A stretch of DNA of 64,000 bases from Maylandia zebra (taxonomy: Eukaryota > Chordata > Actinopteri > Cichliformes > Cichlidae), in assembly GCF_041146795.1 (NCBI RefSeq), contig NC_135183.1, positions 9,591,840-9,655,839 on the forward strand, written 5' to 3'. Of the stretch, positions 10,248 to 21,600 are shown piece by piece. How positions within the stretch are numbered: the first letter of the stretch is position 1; each line of letters starts with the position of its first letter. The translations under genes were made by a program, and so were the position numbers. Under the pieces are notes generated by a model. It did no database searches. It was not told the origin of the DNA and saw nothing but the letters and a program-made list of their open reading frames with translations.

Positions 10248-12237
10248 TTGGTACCATAACGAGCGGCCCAACCTGTTCTATAGCCCCAACTACCGCAGCA
10301 CCAACCACAACTACCGCAGCACCAACCACAACTACCGCAGCACCAACCACAACAACTGCAGCACCAACCACAACTACTGCAGCACCAACCACAACAACTG
10401 CAGCACCAACCACAACTACTGCAGCACCAACCACAACAACTGCAGCACCAATCACAACAACTGCAGCACCAACCACAACTACCGCAGCACCAACCACAAC
10501 TACTGCAGCACCAACCACAACAACTGCAGCACCAACCACAACTACCGCAGCACCAACCACAACTACTGCAGCACCAACCACAACTACTGCAGGACCAACC
10601 ACAACTACTGCAGCACCAACCACAACAACTGCAGCACCAACCACAACTACTGCAGCACCAACCACAACTACTGCAGCACCAATCACAACTACTGCAGCAC
10701 CAACCACAACTACTGCAGCACCAACCACAACTACCGCAGCACCAACCACAACTACTGCAGCACCAACCACAACAACTGCAGCACCAACCACAACTACCGC
10801 AGCACCAACCACAACTACTGCAGGACCAACCACAACAACTGCAGCACCAATCACAATAACTGCAGCACCAACCACAACAACAGCAGTTCCAACCGCTATA
10901 ACAACAACAACAACCACAGAAGGTGATTATAAATTATTTGAAAAACATATAGCTAATGATTAACTACAGAGACTTAAAAAGATGCCTTAAATCTGAATAG
11001 ATTCTTCGGTGGGTCAACACAAGTAAATCTAAAATTCACCCGGAGTCAGAAATCTTTTAAATAGTAGAAACTGGTGCTGCAGCTGACTGTGTAAAATAAA
11101 AATGAATAAAAGATTCTGTCATGGGTGTTGTTTAATCCAAAATTACACCAATTACTTTGCTTTTTCTTATATTTATCGACCCCCTGTGTATTCCTTAGAA
11201 GCAGTTTGTACTACTATGCAGTCATTATTCACACACCTCGTCTCACTTGGGGGCATTTCTCAGCCAGATATGGCTAGCTAGTCCAACTGTCCACTGGCAG
11301 GAGTGTTTAGCTAAGCTCTGTTGTCGGACACTACATGCTTTTTCTCATCTGAGCCTGAGTCTTCATCATAGATTGATGCATTGTACCATTAACCCTCCAG
11401 TAAGGTTTTTTTATTTGTACAGTTTAGGAGTTCATGTAGCACTTCCCTGTGGTCACTCCGGCAACCAAACTGACCTGTTGGGAACAGTTCTGCCCTCTGT
11501 TCCTCTTTCACCTCTTGTCCCAATGTGCTGCTCCAGTAGGGGAGGAGTAAACCAATGATGATCTCAGGCTGTGTTTCTCAGCCTCCCCTGGCACTGTCAC
11601 CTGAACACAATGCACCACCTCCTCTGTAGCTGACCCACAAACCGCATACTCCTACTGCTTGACTAGCGAAGGCAAAGGGCCATTCCAACCTGATCTGAAA
11701 AAAGCAGCAGTGGTCCTCTGGAACAAGCCAAAGTTGGCCCCTCGCTGCCACCAGAAGGCTCAGCGCCTCTCCAAATAGAAGTAGCAGCCGCATATAAAAA
11801 TATTGGAGAGCTCAAATGCAAACTTCTGTAGTTTTGAAAGACATGTAACACTTTTCACATGGAAGACTAACAACAAAATTCAGTTTTAAAATCTTATGCT
11901 CTTTTATTCACTTCTGATTGTAATGTTTTTAAAATCTAAAGCCCTGCAAGCACTAGCCCACATAGAGATGAGGATAACTACCTATGGAGAGGTCATCAAT
12001 GCAACCATCATCAAAGTTCTTGAAAAGGTATGCCTATATAAAATTATATCTCATTTAAAATAAGTTTGCTTTGTGGATTCTTTAAACTTACTTTGAATAA
12101 TAAGAAAGTGAGATAAACATTTAGATGTTTAGTCTTTGTGTTTTCTCTCTGTTTAGTTTTTTAGGAACCAGATCATGAATGGAACAGCCCACAGTCTCTC
12201 TGTGACAAACATTCAACGAAAGAGAGTTGGCCCATAA
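10248..12237 (+). pseudogene. Mucin-like gene, front-truncated by hAT block
   Basis: Three exons of a family member are visible. The Thr-rich repeat exon runs from the hAT edge to 10922 (donor GAAG/GTGATT); C-terminal exon 11942-12027 (acceptor TAAAG) encodes LQALAHIEMRITTYGEV and on to NATIIKVLEK; the last exon 12157-12237 encodes FFRNQIMNG to NIQRKRVGP and stop. Phases agree at both junctions. The protein matches the complete relative at 18616-23977 over the C-terminal 50 residues (shared QALAH, TTYG, NATII, SVTNI). No signal-peptide exon or promoter could be found upstream; the hAT-like block abuts the repeat exon. AATAAA lies at 12846-12851. It could still be transcribed from a transposon promoter, but a secreted product looks unlikely. 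Confidence 0.65.
10276..10900 (+). repeat. 21-bp tandem repeat coding TTTTAAP
   Basis: About 29 near-identical 21-base units (accacaactactgcagcac plus ca), each coding seven residues Thr-Thr-Thr-Thr-Ala-Ala-Pro in the plus frame. Variation is nearly confined to third positions (act/aca, acc/act for Thr) and a few Ala to Gly or Thr to Ile changes, so the length is a multiple of seven residues throughout. Dense Thr/Pro suggests a mucin-type O-glycosylation domain. The antisense frame is also open but is a by-product of the repeat. Confidence 0.9.
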
Positions 12238-12945
12238 AAGCTCCACGTGGACAGAAGTCAAAAGTGTCTGAATGAAGACAACAATTCAAGGATGTCTTTG
12301 TTTTAACATAATGTGAAGCAGCAGTATGCCTCAGCTGTTTTATCAAATCTTGAAACAAGACAGTTGTAGACACCGGCTGTTTCCACAAGCCATCAGATTT
12401 ACAAGTCAAGACAGTAATTTCTGAATGAAAAGAAATAACAAACAGTTTTGTAATTACAGACTTTTGGTTGTATTTTACATAAATGTGAGAACTGGAAATG
12501 TGCTTTGATCTGTCAGAGATTTGTAAGAGGCGTTTTTTTTTTTTCAGTTCTCCAGCTTGAGAAGCAGAGGTCCCTCTGACAACCCTGGTAACCAGAAAAC
12601 GTTAAAGTTGGCTTCTTGCTTCCTCCTCCTTTCTATATTAAAAATAAGTAAAATTACAGTGAGTGAAGCATGCCAAGTGAACGAATACTGAACCTCAAAA
12701 TGGGAAAATCAATTGTCTGTTAGGTATTACTGTTATTGTGACTGATTCTGTTATACTCAAGGTCACCTTTCCAGTTCATTGGCAAGAAAGAATTTGAAAT
12801 CACCCCTTGTTTGCTGAAGGTTGTGTATTTTTACTTTAAAGTATAAATAAAATTTGGAGGAAGTCCAAAACATTGTGTGTGCAGAAGAAGTCTCAGGAAG
12901 CGTCTCTTGCTATTGAAATGTCAGGTAGATATTAACTATAAGTCT
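12238..12945 (+). other. Mucin-like gene 3' UTR/flank, copy B
   Basis: Follows the stop codon at 12237. It is homologous to copies A (1150-1572), C (14556-15330) and D (23978-24930). AATAAA at 12846-12851 is the best poly(A) signal. The 3' edge, 'cttgctattgaaatgtcagg', also matches copy A at about 1540. Confidence 0.65.
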
Positions 12946-12947
12946 CA

Positions 12948-12990
12948 TGGGACCACCACTCTACCTACTGAGCTATCCCTGCCCCCAAAA
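12948..12990 (-). mobile_element. tRNA-derived SINE head fragment
   Basis: On the minus strand this reads GGATAGCTCAGTAGGTAGAG, a Pol III A-box-like tRNA 5' part, without B box or body. Too short to be a tRNA gene; read as a SINE scrap. Confidence 0.4.
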
Positions 12991-13317
12991 CTAAATACCA
13001 AACGAAATTTGTTTCTAAATATTTTTGCACTTTGTGGTGTAATATATACTGTATAATATAATGTATAATGCACTTTTGTATAACAATTTTGGGATTATAG
13101 TAGCAACATTCACTAAAAATGTCCTCTTCAACATGTCATTTGGGCCACTGTGGCCAGCCCACCTGGGCCCGACTGGGCAAGCCTCACATGTGCTTTTATT
13201 TGAGCCACCAAGTGGCTACTTTCGGCTACTTTCTTTTTCACATGGGATCACACCACAGTTGATGTGGTGACACCAAATGCCCTTCTTCACACAACCCACG
13301 ATAGATTTATGTTTTAT

Positions 13318-13555
13318 GGGGCGATCGTGGCTCAAGAGATGGGAGTTTGCCTTGTAATCGGAAGGTTGCCGGTTCGAGCCCCGGCTTGGACAGTCTCGGT
13401 CGTTGTGTCCTTGGGCAAGACACTTCACCCGTTGCCTACTGGTGGTGGTCAGAGGGCCCGGTGGCACCAGTGTCCGGCAGCCTCGCCTCTGTCAGTGCGC
13501 CCCAGGGTGGCTGTGGCTACAATGTAGCTTGCCATCACCAGTGTGTAACTGTGTG
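13318..13555 (+). mobile_element. AFC-like SINE, 3'-truncated
   Basis: Starts GGGGCGATCGTGGCTCAAGA with a tRNA-like A box, then the B box GGTTCGAGCCCC, then the body 'ttgcctactggtggtggtca' to 'gccatcaccagtgtgtaac'. It is nearly identical to 49111-49426 but lacks the 3' terminus 'aaagcgctatacaaatacag'. The family matches my recollection of the African cichlid AFC SINE. Confidence 0.8.
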
Positions 13556-13747
13556 TGGAGTCGTGTGTGGAGGTATTTCACCTCCACAAACACCCAAGAC
13601 ATGGTTTGCGATACATGTGGCAAGACAGTGAGGTGTTGTGGCAACACCACTAACCTCGTCAAAAACCTCAGAGTAAGTCATATCACAGAATATGACGAGC
13701 GTATGTTGAGGCGAACTGAAGAGGAGGAGAGGGACAGGTGCTGCTAG
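13556..13747 (+). mobile_element. hAT transposase BED-finger fragment
   Basis: The frame reads WRYFTSTNTQDMVCDTCGKT, then a short linker with Asn-Thr-Thr-Asn-Leu and a final His (NLRVSHITEYDE). That is a BED-type zinc finger (Cys-X2-Cys, then a downstream His) as found at the N-terminus of hAT transposases. It stops at 13747 and nothing else of the transposase follows. It directly abuts the truncated SINE. Confidence 0.6.
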
Positions 13748-14555
13748 GGGGAGAGAGACGTCTCTTGCAGAGTCCTTCAGTGCGGCAGGCAACATGCTTC
13801 AACTTCAGGAGTTTTTATTCTATATGATTATTCTGCATTATTAAGCAATAAGAACAAGTCGTCTGATGTCCTGTAATCATTATGAAGCTATATTATTATA
13901 TTATTATGACAATTACATAATACAATTATATATTGTATTATTTTGGTATCGATCTGATACCAAGTAAATACAGGAACAGTAATGACAATGCCAATACTTT
14001 TATGTAATAAATTTATGTAGGGAAGAGCCGTGTATCATGACTCATGAGATTAATTATTAATTTACAAATTTCTAACACAATAACTAAATCACTGTTAATT
14101 AAACAAAACACACCTTTCAGCTTTTCGCGTAATTTGAAACTGGCTTTTTTGAAGACCTGGAAAATAAATGTGTCTGTCTCTGAAGCTCTTTTGGTCAGCT
14201 CCTGTTCTTTTAATATGTTATAAATAACATTGATGTGACAGTCAACACAAAAAGCTGACAAAAAGATTTTTCATTGTGCATGTTTGAGGTTCAAAAAAGT
14301 GATTCAACACAATTCAATATTGAACGTAGAAGAGAGAAACAAAGTATCAACCCTATTGTGCTAGTATAATGTCGATATCATTGATATTTGGATCGATTTG
14401 CTCAGCTTAAGCCAGGGCTCAAAGTCCAGTAAAGTGTCGGAATTGTAGATCAGAATTAATAATCACAAAATATATTAATAAATAAATGCAAAATACTAAA
14501 ACACACTAGAAGTGACAACATGTTACAAGCATACATAAAATAATATTTACAATAA
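13748..14555. other. No gene recognised
   Basis: AT-rich sequence with no conserved frame, splice-supported exon or recognisable repeat terminus. Confidence 0.4.
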
Positions 14556-15330
14556 CTATAATTGTTGGTCCATAAAACCTCATGTGCACAGAAGACTAAA
14601 GTAAAAGTATGAAAGCAACAATTCATGAGTGTGTTGGTGGATTTGTTTTAGCAAATGCAGAGCACCCGCTCACTTTATCACATCATGACATATATGTTTC
14701 ATGTTGTGGCAATACAAGACATCAGCTGTGTTGCAGGGATCACAAAGTAACATCCACAACACACCAGATTGGTAGACTTAGTTTCCAAGTGTAAGAAAGT
14801 ATTCCGACTACACAAACATTAGATGATCTGATAAGTTTTATGATCATTTTGTGAAATTAACTTATGTTGGCTTATTATGGTTGTTTGTCATTTAAGTGTC
14901 AGCTTGCACAGTACATCAAGGATATTAAACCAGACAATCTGATCAAAGACCATTTGAAAGAGGTGTCATTAATACCATTGTTTTACTGCTGTAAACGCAC
15001 ATCTCACTCTGAGAAGCCTGTCGACTAGGAAAATAAACTTCTCACTCACTCCTCGTCTAAACAAGGAAATTGACGGCTGTAATTTTAGTGTGGGGAGCAT
15101 ACCAAGTGTTTGAGTGTTGTATCTTGTACCTGTTGTACGACAAAAGGCCTCTGGAAATTTCATCCTGAACTATTATTCTACTATTCATCTTTCCAGTTCA
15201 CTTGATGAACTTTAAAGCTCTCCCTGTTTGTTATTGTGTACTGTTTGTATTGTGCTTTGAAACACTATAACTAAATTTAGAGCTGGTCCAAGACATTGTG
15301 TGTGCAGGGGAACCTTTTATTATGCATCAT
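14556..15330 (+). other. Mucin-like gene 3' module, copy C (remnant)
   Basis: Begins 'gttggtccataaaacctca', matching the stop region of copy B (gttggcccataaaagctcc at 12229). It carries 'gtggatttgttttagcaaatg' and 'acatcagctgtgttgcag', which match copy D (24040-24145), and ends 'aagacattgtgtgtgcag' like copies A and B. No repeat exon or C-terminal exon is recognisable upstream, so this is the tail of a decayed family member. Confidence 0.6.
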
Positions 15331-15744
15331 TAGTTATAATTATAATTCTTATTTACATTTGTAGATACACTGGCACAGATATCCATATGACAATTTAAAT
15401 CTGGCACACAAAAAACAAACACACAAAAAATAAAGAAAAATGCAAGTATAGCATTTTTCACACTTTGAAGTTATTGTTGAAATATTTATTCATGTTTCAA
15501 AGTTCCCTAGTTTTATAGTATAAATTATTTTAATTGTTCTGGCATAGAGCAAAATAAAAAAATGTCATGCAGTTTGGGAAAATGGAGCAACAATTGCATA
15601 TTTTTAGGAAAGTCGATGAGAATTTGTGATTTTTGTCCACAATTTGATACATGAGTAAATAAATCTTAATCTTTACCACAGTTGTCACATGACTGTAGGA
15701 ACAGTAATGACAAAGCACAAGAGCAATGAATCCAGTCCAGGTGT

Positions 15745-15895
15745 GTATCCTTCTCAATGCTGCCACCTCCTGATGGAGCTGAGGAGGCGCAGGCTGAAGC
15801 CCTGGAAGGTTTCTTTGGACAGAGGCTCCAAAAAAAAAAAACACGACAGATGGAGCTGACAGCAGAGACTGCACACAGGACCAGGAGCAAAACCA
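15745..15895 (-). pseudogene. Duplicate fragment of HPS3 exon 21
   Basis: The plus-strand text from 'ttctcaatgc' (15751) to 'cagcagagactgcacaca' (15876) aligns with HPS3 exon 21 and its acceptor side at 42288-42433. Shared stretches include 'aggtgcaggctgaagccc' (one mismatch), 'aaggtttc', 'ggctcca' and 'gcagagactgcacaca'. The copy has an 8-base deletion, scattered substitutions and a 12-A run, so the frame is broken. Homology continues past the exon into the intron, so it arose from genomic DNA and not from mRNA. Orientation is the same as HPS3. Confidence 0.75.
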
Positions 15896-16559
15896 TTTAC
15901 AGAACAATGACTAAATAAAAATAAACTAAAATTATATTTTTGTCAAACATCAACAAGTTTTTTTTAACTTTTCAAAAGCTAAATTAATAACTAACACAAA
16001 CTCCTATGTTTAATGTTTTTTATTATTATTATTTCATTCATTTAGCAGCAGACTGGGTGCATTTCTGCTTTATTCAGTGCATGCTCATACTAAAAGACTA
16101 CATTTGTCTAGTAATTACACTTTCATAACAAATACATTTTCATCGCTGCTTGCTTTTGTACTTTTCTCAATTAAACTATTAAAAGCTCTTTTAATCAAAG
16201 GTGGGTGCCTTAACATGACTAAACATTTTAGCCAAGATATCTGTGCCTGTGTTACTCACTCTCACAGTTTACTGGTGCATTTTGCTAAGCAGGCTAACTA
16301 ACATTAGAAAGAACTGAACTTGCATCACTTGAATACAGAGTTGTTACTCAAACTTTTTGGTGATAAGACTTAGATGAGGCATCATAGCAGAGCAAAGTTT
16401 AACGATGGTAGGAAGCTCATAATAACAGATGACGCACATGAACGCTTATAGACACGGATCTTTGAAGCCTACATGATAACATTATTCCAGCAACAATGTG
16501 GAGATCAACTTGTTTTTAGATCCAATTAAAATAAATTAACTCAAAAAGATCCTCTAGAA
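15896..16559. other. No gene recognised
   Basis: AT-rich sequence between the HPS3 fragment and a hAT terminus; nothing beyond simple AT runs is visible. Confidence 0.4.
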
Positions 16560-16880
16560 CAGTGGTTCCCAAACTTTTTTGCTGGGCCCCCTTTGTTTTA
16601 AAGAAAAATGTTCGCTGCACGCTCATACTCTCTCCCGCACTCGATATGTGATCCATTGTTGATCTGCACACAGCTGTTGTCATGAACGTCGCACTTGCTT
16701 ACGTCACTGTCGTGAGACATTCTCGCAAAAAAAATCACGGTTTTAGTAACGCAGTAACGCAGCGTTCCTACAGGAAAGTAATGGTAATCTAATTACTGTT
16801 TTTGCAATAGTAATCCCTTACTTTACTCGTTACTTGAAAAAAGTAATCGGATTACAGTAACGCGTTAATGCCCATCTCTG
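16560..16880. mobile_element. Two hAT-type terminus fragments
   Basis: 16560-16625 starts CAGTGGTTCCCAAACTTTTT, the classic end of hAT-Charlie elements. 16735-16880 reads, on the minus strand, as CAGAGATGGGCATTAACGCG followed by 'gttactgtaatccgattact', a second fish hAT terminus. No transposase lies between them. Confidence 0.6.
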
Positions 16881-18430
16881 GTGGTGATGATGGTGAATTG
16901 GAGTCATGGCAGACATCCTGGCAGCTTTATGAGACCATAGATTGACATGCTTGATCTTTTCCAGATTGCCTGGTAGAGAACCATTGGTCATATCATCCCG
17001 TAAAAGTGCTGACATGGTAAGGAAAGTCTTCTGATGTTGTCCTGTTGGGATGCCAGCTTCGCCTTCATCATACTGTGTCTGACATGCCCTGTTATATGGA
17101 ACTTGGCCTTTAATTTTGGAATAGAACTTGAGTCTTATTCCTTAATATCGCTGCAACTTGATTTTGTAGAACACCAGCTTGAAGATGTTCTATGCCATCT
17201 GTCAAATGTGGCACGCTTGGTGCAGACACCAACTGACAGCTGTAGCAGGGTCCATGCTTACAGATGCTGCTAATCAGACAACAGTCAGGCACCTGATTAT
17301 CAGCACCTGGCGTACCAGAAACTCAGCACAAGTCAATAGCACATACTTCACATGCAATTCAAGTAAATAAATTTGAGACTGGCACTATGCATAAATTTAG
17401 TCAATAAATACATACAAGTGGCAGCCCCTACAAACAAACAAATATGTCAAGCGATATATATGAAGTTTATTATACCAAGTGATAAGCAGCACACAGGAAA
17501 ACTTAAATAAGAGTGTAAGATTGCCATACATCTCATAGGAAGAGTAATAGCATTTTAATATAATTACAAATGCTTTGAACCTGGCAACTGCTCTGCCAGG
17601 AAAAACAAAGTGACTGAATGAATTAAACTGTAAAGTGTTCAGTAATTACAGAGATTAGTGGTGGCTAAGGTGAAAAGCAGGATGACCAGAATAAAAGGTG
17701 AGCTACATTTTATGAAAAACTGGTTTGCCAACTTCTGTGACGATTTCCAGTAAGTCATACTATGACATAGGTTGACGTTTTTTAGTTTAGGTGAACTCAC
17801 ATGGCTGAAAGCACTGTACTTCCCTCTTGACCTCGGAAAGTTGCTTTTATATCCACTGTGTTGTTTGTGTGTGCTGTTTTTCTACAATTGTTAAACAATA
17901 AAAAGAAAGTGCAAGCTACACCTGTTGAAAACAAATGAATGGCAAGTACTGAGTAAATATATATAAATATCTTTTTGAAAACCCAATGTATTTCAGTTAA
18001 TTCCACAGGAAGGAAAATAAGTTCATACTGAGCAGTTAACCATCAGGGTGCAATCAAGGATCTGGCTATTTGTTCTATTATGATGATTTGTAGTTCCTTT
18101 GAAGCTTTAAAGTGTTAGTCCTTACATACTGCATCAGTATTGTCATAACTCAGTCACTCAGATTTGGAGATTGGCAAAGCTGAAGAGAATTTCACAGCAA
18201 ATCTATAGTAGAATATTAAAAAAAAGAATACTTCAGTTCTCAAGCACTTCCAATATTAACTTGAAGTAAAACTAATTTCATCTATGCTTCCCCTGTTACT
18301 ACACTTAACATACTTTTAATGAGGAAAAGCTCTCAGTATATGTACCAGTACTCCTATCATGCAATTAAACATTTAGTGACATTTACTCATTTTGAACTTT
18401 GTGGAGCATTTTTACTATTTAACTTGACCT
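16881..18430. other. Upstream region of the mucin-like gene
   Basis: No exon recognised. 17690-17760 is homologous to 4870-4935 upstream of the truncated family member and may be part of a shared 5' region. Confidence 0.4.
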
Positions 18431-18433
18431 GCA

Positions 18434-18442
18434 TTATATAAA
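18434..18442 (+). promoter_or_regulatory. Possible TATA box of the mucin-like gene
   Basis: TTATATAAA lies about 180 bases before the ATG at 18616. The stretch between is compatible with a 5' UTR. Inferred from position only. Confidence 0.4.
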
Positions 18443-18615
18443 GATGTAAGTTTCAGTGCACATACCTTTGGTTTGTGGTTTTTCAGGTCATGTGACACTC
18501 TTTAATATTGGAGGGAGGAGCAAATCATGTCATCTAAGTAAAGTGTGCAGACACAGAAAACAAACAGTCAGAGTCTGAGACAATCTGGGAGTAGTGAGTA
18601 GTAGCAGAGTTCATC

Positions 18616-21600
18616 ATGGATAAAAGAATACTTTGCTGGATATGTCTGCTGGCATATTTTCAGACATCTTTGGCACAAAGTAAGTGTTTATTGCAAGTTA
18701 TAGCATTGTTTGCACTTTTTATATTAGACAGCTTTAGAGTGATTCAACTACAACAAATGTAGTACAATACTAAAACAAAATGATAATAGCACAGACTCCA
18801 CAAAATATTAATAATCAGCTTTTTTTAAACTGTAGTACTGTGAGCAAAATTTTGGTTACCTCCAAGAACATACATCCTGGGATCACTGGAATGCACAAAC
18901 TCCTGGAGAATGAAGACTTCAGTGATCCCATGTAACAATATGACTAGAGCATCCAATGTGCTCTAGTCATATTGTTACAATTTAATAAACACAAATAAGT
19001 TGGGGAATTTGTGTTTATTAAATTGTAACAATATGACTAGAGCACCTTGGATGAGTAGGTTTAATGACAGTTTATTAAACTGTAACATTGGATTGGGTGT
19101 ATGATATATGTAATGATATGGCATATAAAACCCATTTTCAGTTCATGTTTCAAATTTTCTGTCTACAGATGGCTTCTTTGAAACTAAGTGAAGTTGAATA
19201 TTTTCATGCTCTGCTGACCACACAGCACATATTCAAGATAAAGCTTAACATGTTCAATAAAGCTTACCTTAAGTTAGTGCTTCTAAGCTTATACAGTGGG
19301 TCAAAAAAGTATTTAGTCAGCCACCGATTGTGCAAGTTCCCCCACCTAAAATGATGACAGAAGTCAGTAATTTGCACCAGAGGTACACTTCAACTGTGAG
19401 AGACAGAATGTGAAAAAAAAAATCCATGAATCCACATGGTAGGATTTGTAAAGAATTTATTCGTAAATCAGGGTGGAAAATAAGTATTTGGTCAATAACA
19501 AAAATACAACTCAGTACTTTGTAACATAACCTTTGTTGGCAATAACAGAGGTCAAACGTTTACTATAGGTCTTTACCAGGTTTGCACACACAGTAGCTGG
19601 TATTTTGGCCCATTCCTCCATGCAGATCTTCTCGAGAGCAGTGATGTTTTGGGGCTGTCGCCGAGCAACACGGACTTTCAACTCCCGCCACAGATTTTCT
19701 ATGGGGTTGAGGTCTGGAGACTGGCTAGGCCACTCCAGGACTTTCAAATGCTTCTTACGGAGCCACTCCTTTGTTGCCCGGGCGGTGTGTTTTGGATCAT
19801 TGTCATGTTGGAAGAGGGTGCATGGGAGTTTGCCCAACCAGTCTACATGTGTTTTGTGGACTTGGAGAAGGCATTCGACCGTGTCCCTCGGGGTGTCCTG
19901 TGGGAGGTGTTGCGGGAATATGGGGTGTCTGGCCCATTGCTACGGGCCATTCGATCCCTATACAACCGTTGCAAGAGCTTGGTTCGCATTGCCGGCAATA
20001 AGTCGGACTCGTTCCCGGTGGGTGATGGGCTTCGCCAGGGCTGCCCTTTGTCTCCGGTTCTGTTCATAATTTTTATGGACAGGATTTCTAGGCGCAGCCA
20101 AGTGGCGGAGGGCTTTCGCTTTGGTGGCCTCAGAATCTCATCTCTGATTTTTGCAGATGATGTGGTTCTGTTGGCTTCATCGGGTGAAGGCCTCCAGCTC
20201 GCACTGGAACGGTTCGCAGCCGAGTGTGAAGCAGCGGGAATGAGGATCAGCACCTCCAAATCTGAGGCCATGGTTCTCAGCCGGAAAAGGGTGGAGTGGC
20301 CACTTCGGGTCGGGGATGAGTTCCTGCCCCAAGTGGAGGAGTTCAAGTATCTCGGGGTCTTGTTCGCGAGTGATGGGAGAAGGGAGCCGGAGATCGACAG
20401 ACGGATTGGGGCTGCAGCTGCAGTAATGCAGACGCTGCACCGGTCCGTCGTGGTGAAGAGGGAGCTGAGTGTAAAAGCGAAGCTCTCAATTTACTGGTCG
20501 ATCTACGTCCCTACCCTCACCTATGGCCACGAGCTGTGGGTAGTGACCGAAAGAACGAGATCGCGGATACAAGCGGCAGAAATGAGCTTCCTCCGAAGGG
20601 TGGCTGGCCTCTCCCTTAGAGATAGGGTGAGAGGTTCGGCCATCCGGGAGGGGCTCAGAGTAGAGCAGCTGCTGCTCCACATCGAAAGGAGCCAGCTGAG
20701 GTGGTTCGGGCATCTGACAAGGATGCCCCCTGGGCGCCTCCTGGGTGAGGTGTTCCAGGCATGTCCCACCGGGAGGAGGCCCCGGGGCAGACCCAGGACA
20801 CGCTGGAGAGATTATATCTCTCGGCTGGCCTGGGAACGCCTTGGTATTCCCCCGGACAAGCTGGAGGAGGTGGCTGGGGAGAGGGAGGTCTGGGCCTCTT
20901 TGCTTAGGCTGCTGCCCCCGCGACCCGGCCCCGGACAAAGCGGAAGAAGATGGATGGATGGTCATGTTGGAAGACCCAGCCTCGTTTCATCTTCAGTTCT
21001 CACTGATGGTAGGAGGTTTTGGCTCAAAATCTCACGATACATGGCCCCATTCATTCTGTCCTTAACACGGATCAGTCGTCCTGTCCCCTTGGCAGAAAAA
21101 CAGCCCCATAGCATGATGTTTCCACCCCCATGCTTCACAGTAGGTATGGTGTTCTTGGGATGCAACTCAGTATTCTTTTTCCTCCAAACACGACGAGTTG
21201 AGTTTATACCAAAAAGTTCTACTTTGGTTTCATCTGACCACATGACATTCTCCCAATCCTCTGCTGTATCATCCATGTGCTCTCTGGCAAACTTCAGACG
21301 GGCCTGGACATGCACTGGCTTCAGCAGCGGAACACATCTGGCACTGCGGGATTTGATTCCCTGCCGTTGTAGTGTGTTACTGATGGTGACCTTTGTTACT
21401 TTGGTCCCAGCTCTCTGCAGGTCATTCACCAGGTCCCCCCCTGTGGTTCTGGGATCTTTGCTCACCGTTCTCATGATCATTTTGACCCCACGGGATGAGA
21501 TCTTGCGTGGAGCCCCAGACCGAGGGAGATTATCAGTGGTCTTGTATGTCTTCCATTTTCTGATGATTGCTCCCACAGTTGATTTTTTTCACACCAAGCT

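Noticed and set aside
4944-10257. GGTACCAT as the target duplication of the hAT block
   Set aside because: The two copies are not adjacent to the termini (10 and 2 bases away) and hAT elements duplicate exactly the flanking 8 bases; possibly chance or repeat-derived.
10276-10900. Direct repeats resembling a CRISPR array
   Set aside because: Units are contiguous without spacers, lie in frame within a vertebrate coding exon, and no cas genes exist.
10234-10917. Minus-strand Val/Gly/Ala-repeat open frame
   Set aside because: It is the antisense of the 21-bp Thr/Pro repeat; the plus frame is supported by splice sites, exon phase and a homologous gene.
11560-11780. Possible extra exon within the truncated mucin gene intron
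   Set aside because: Short open frames on both strands but no acceptor/donor pair in phase and no counterpart in the complete gene.
13318-13400. tRNA gene
   Set aside because: A and B boxes are present but the arms do not fold into a tRNA and the sequence continues into a SINE body shared by three loci.
15530-15907. 125-codon minus-strand frame as a new gene
   Set aside because: Its useful part is the frame-broken HPS3 exon 21 copy, joined to unrelated AT-rich sequence.
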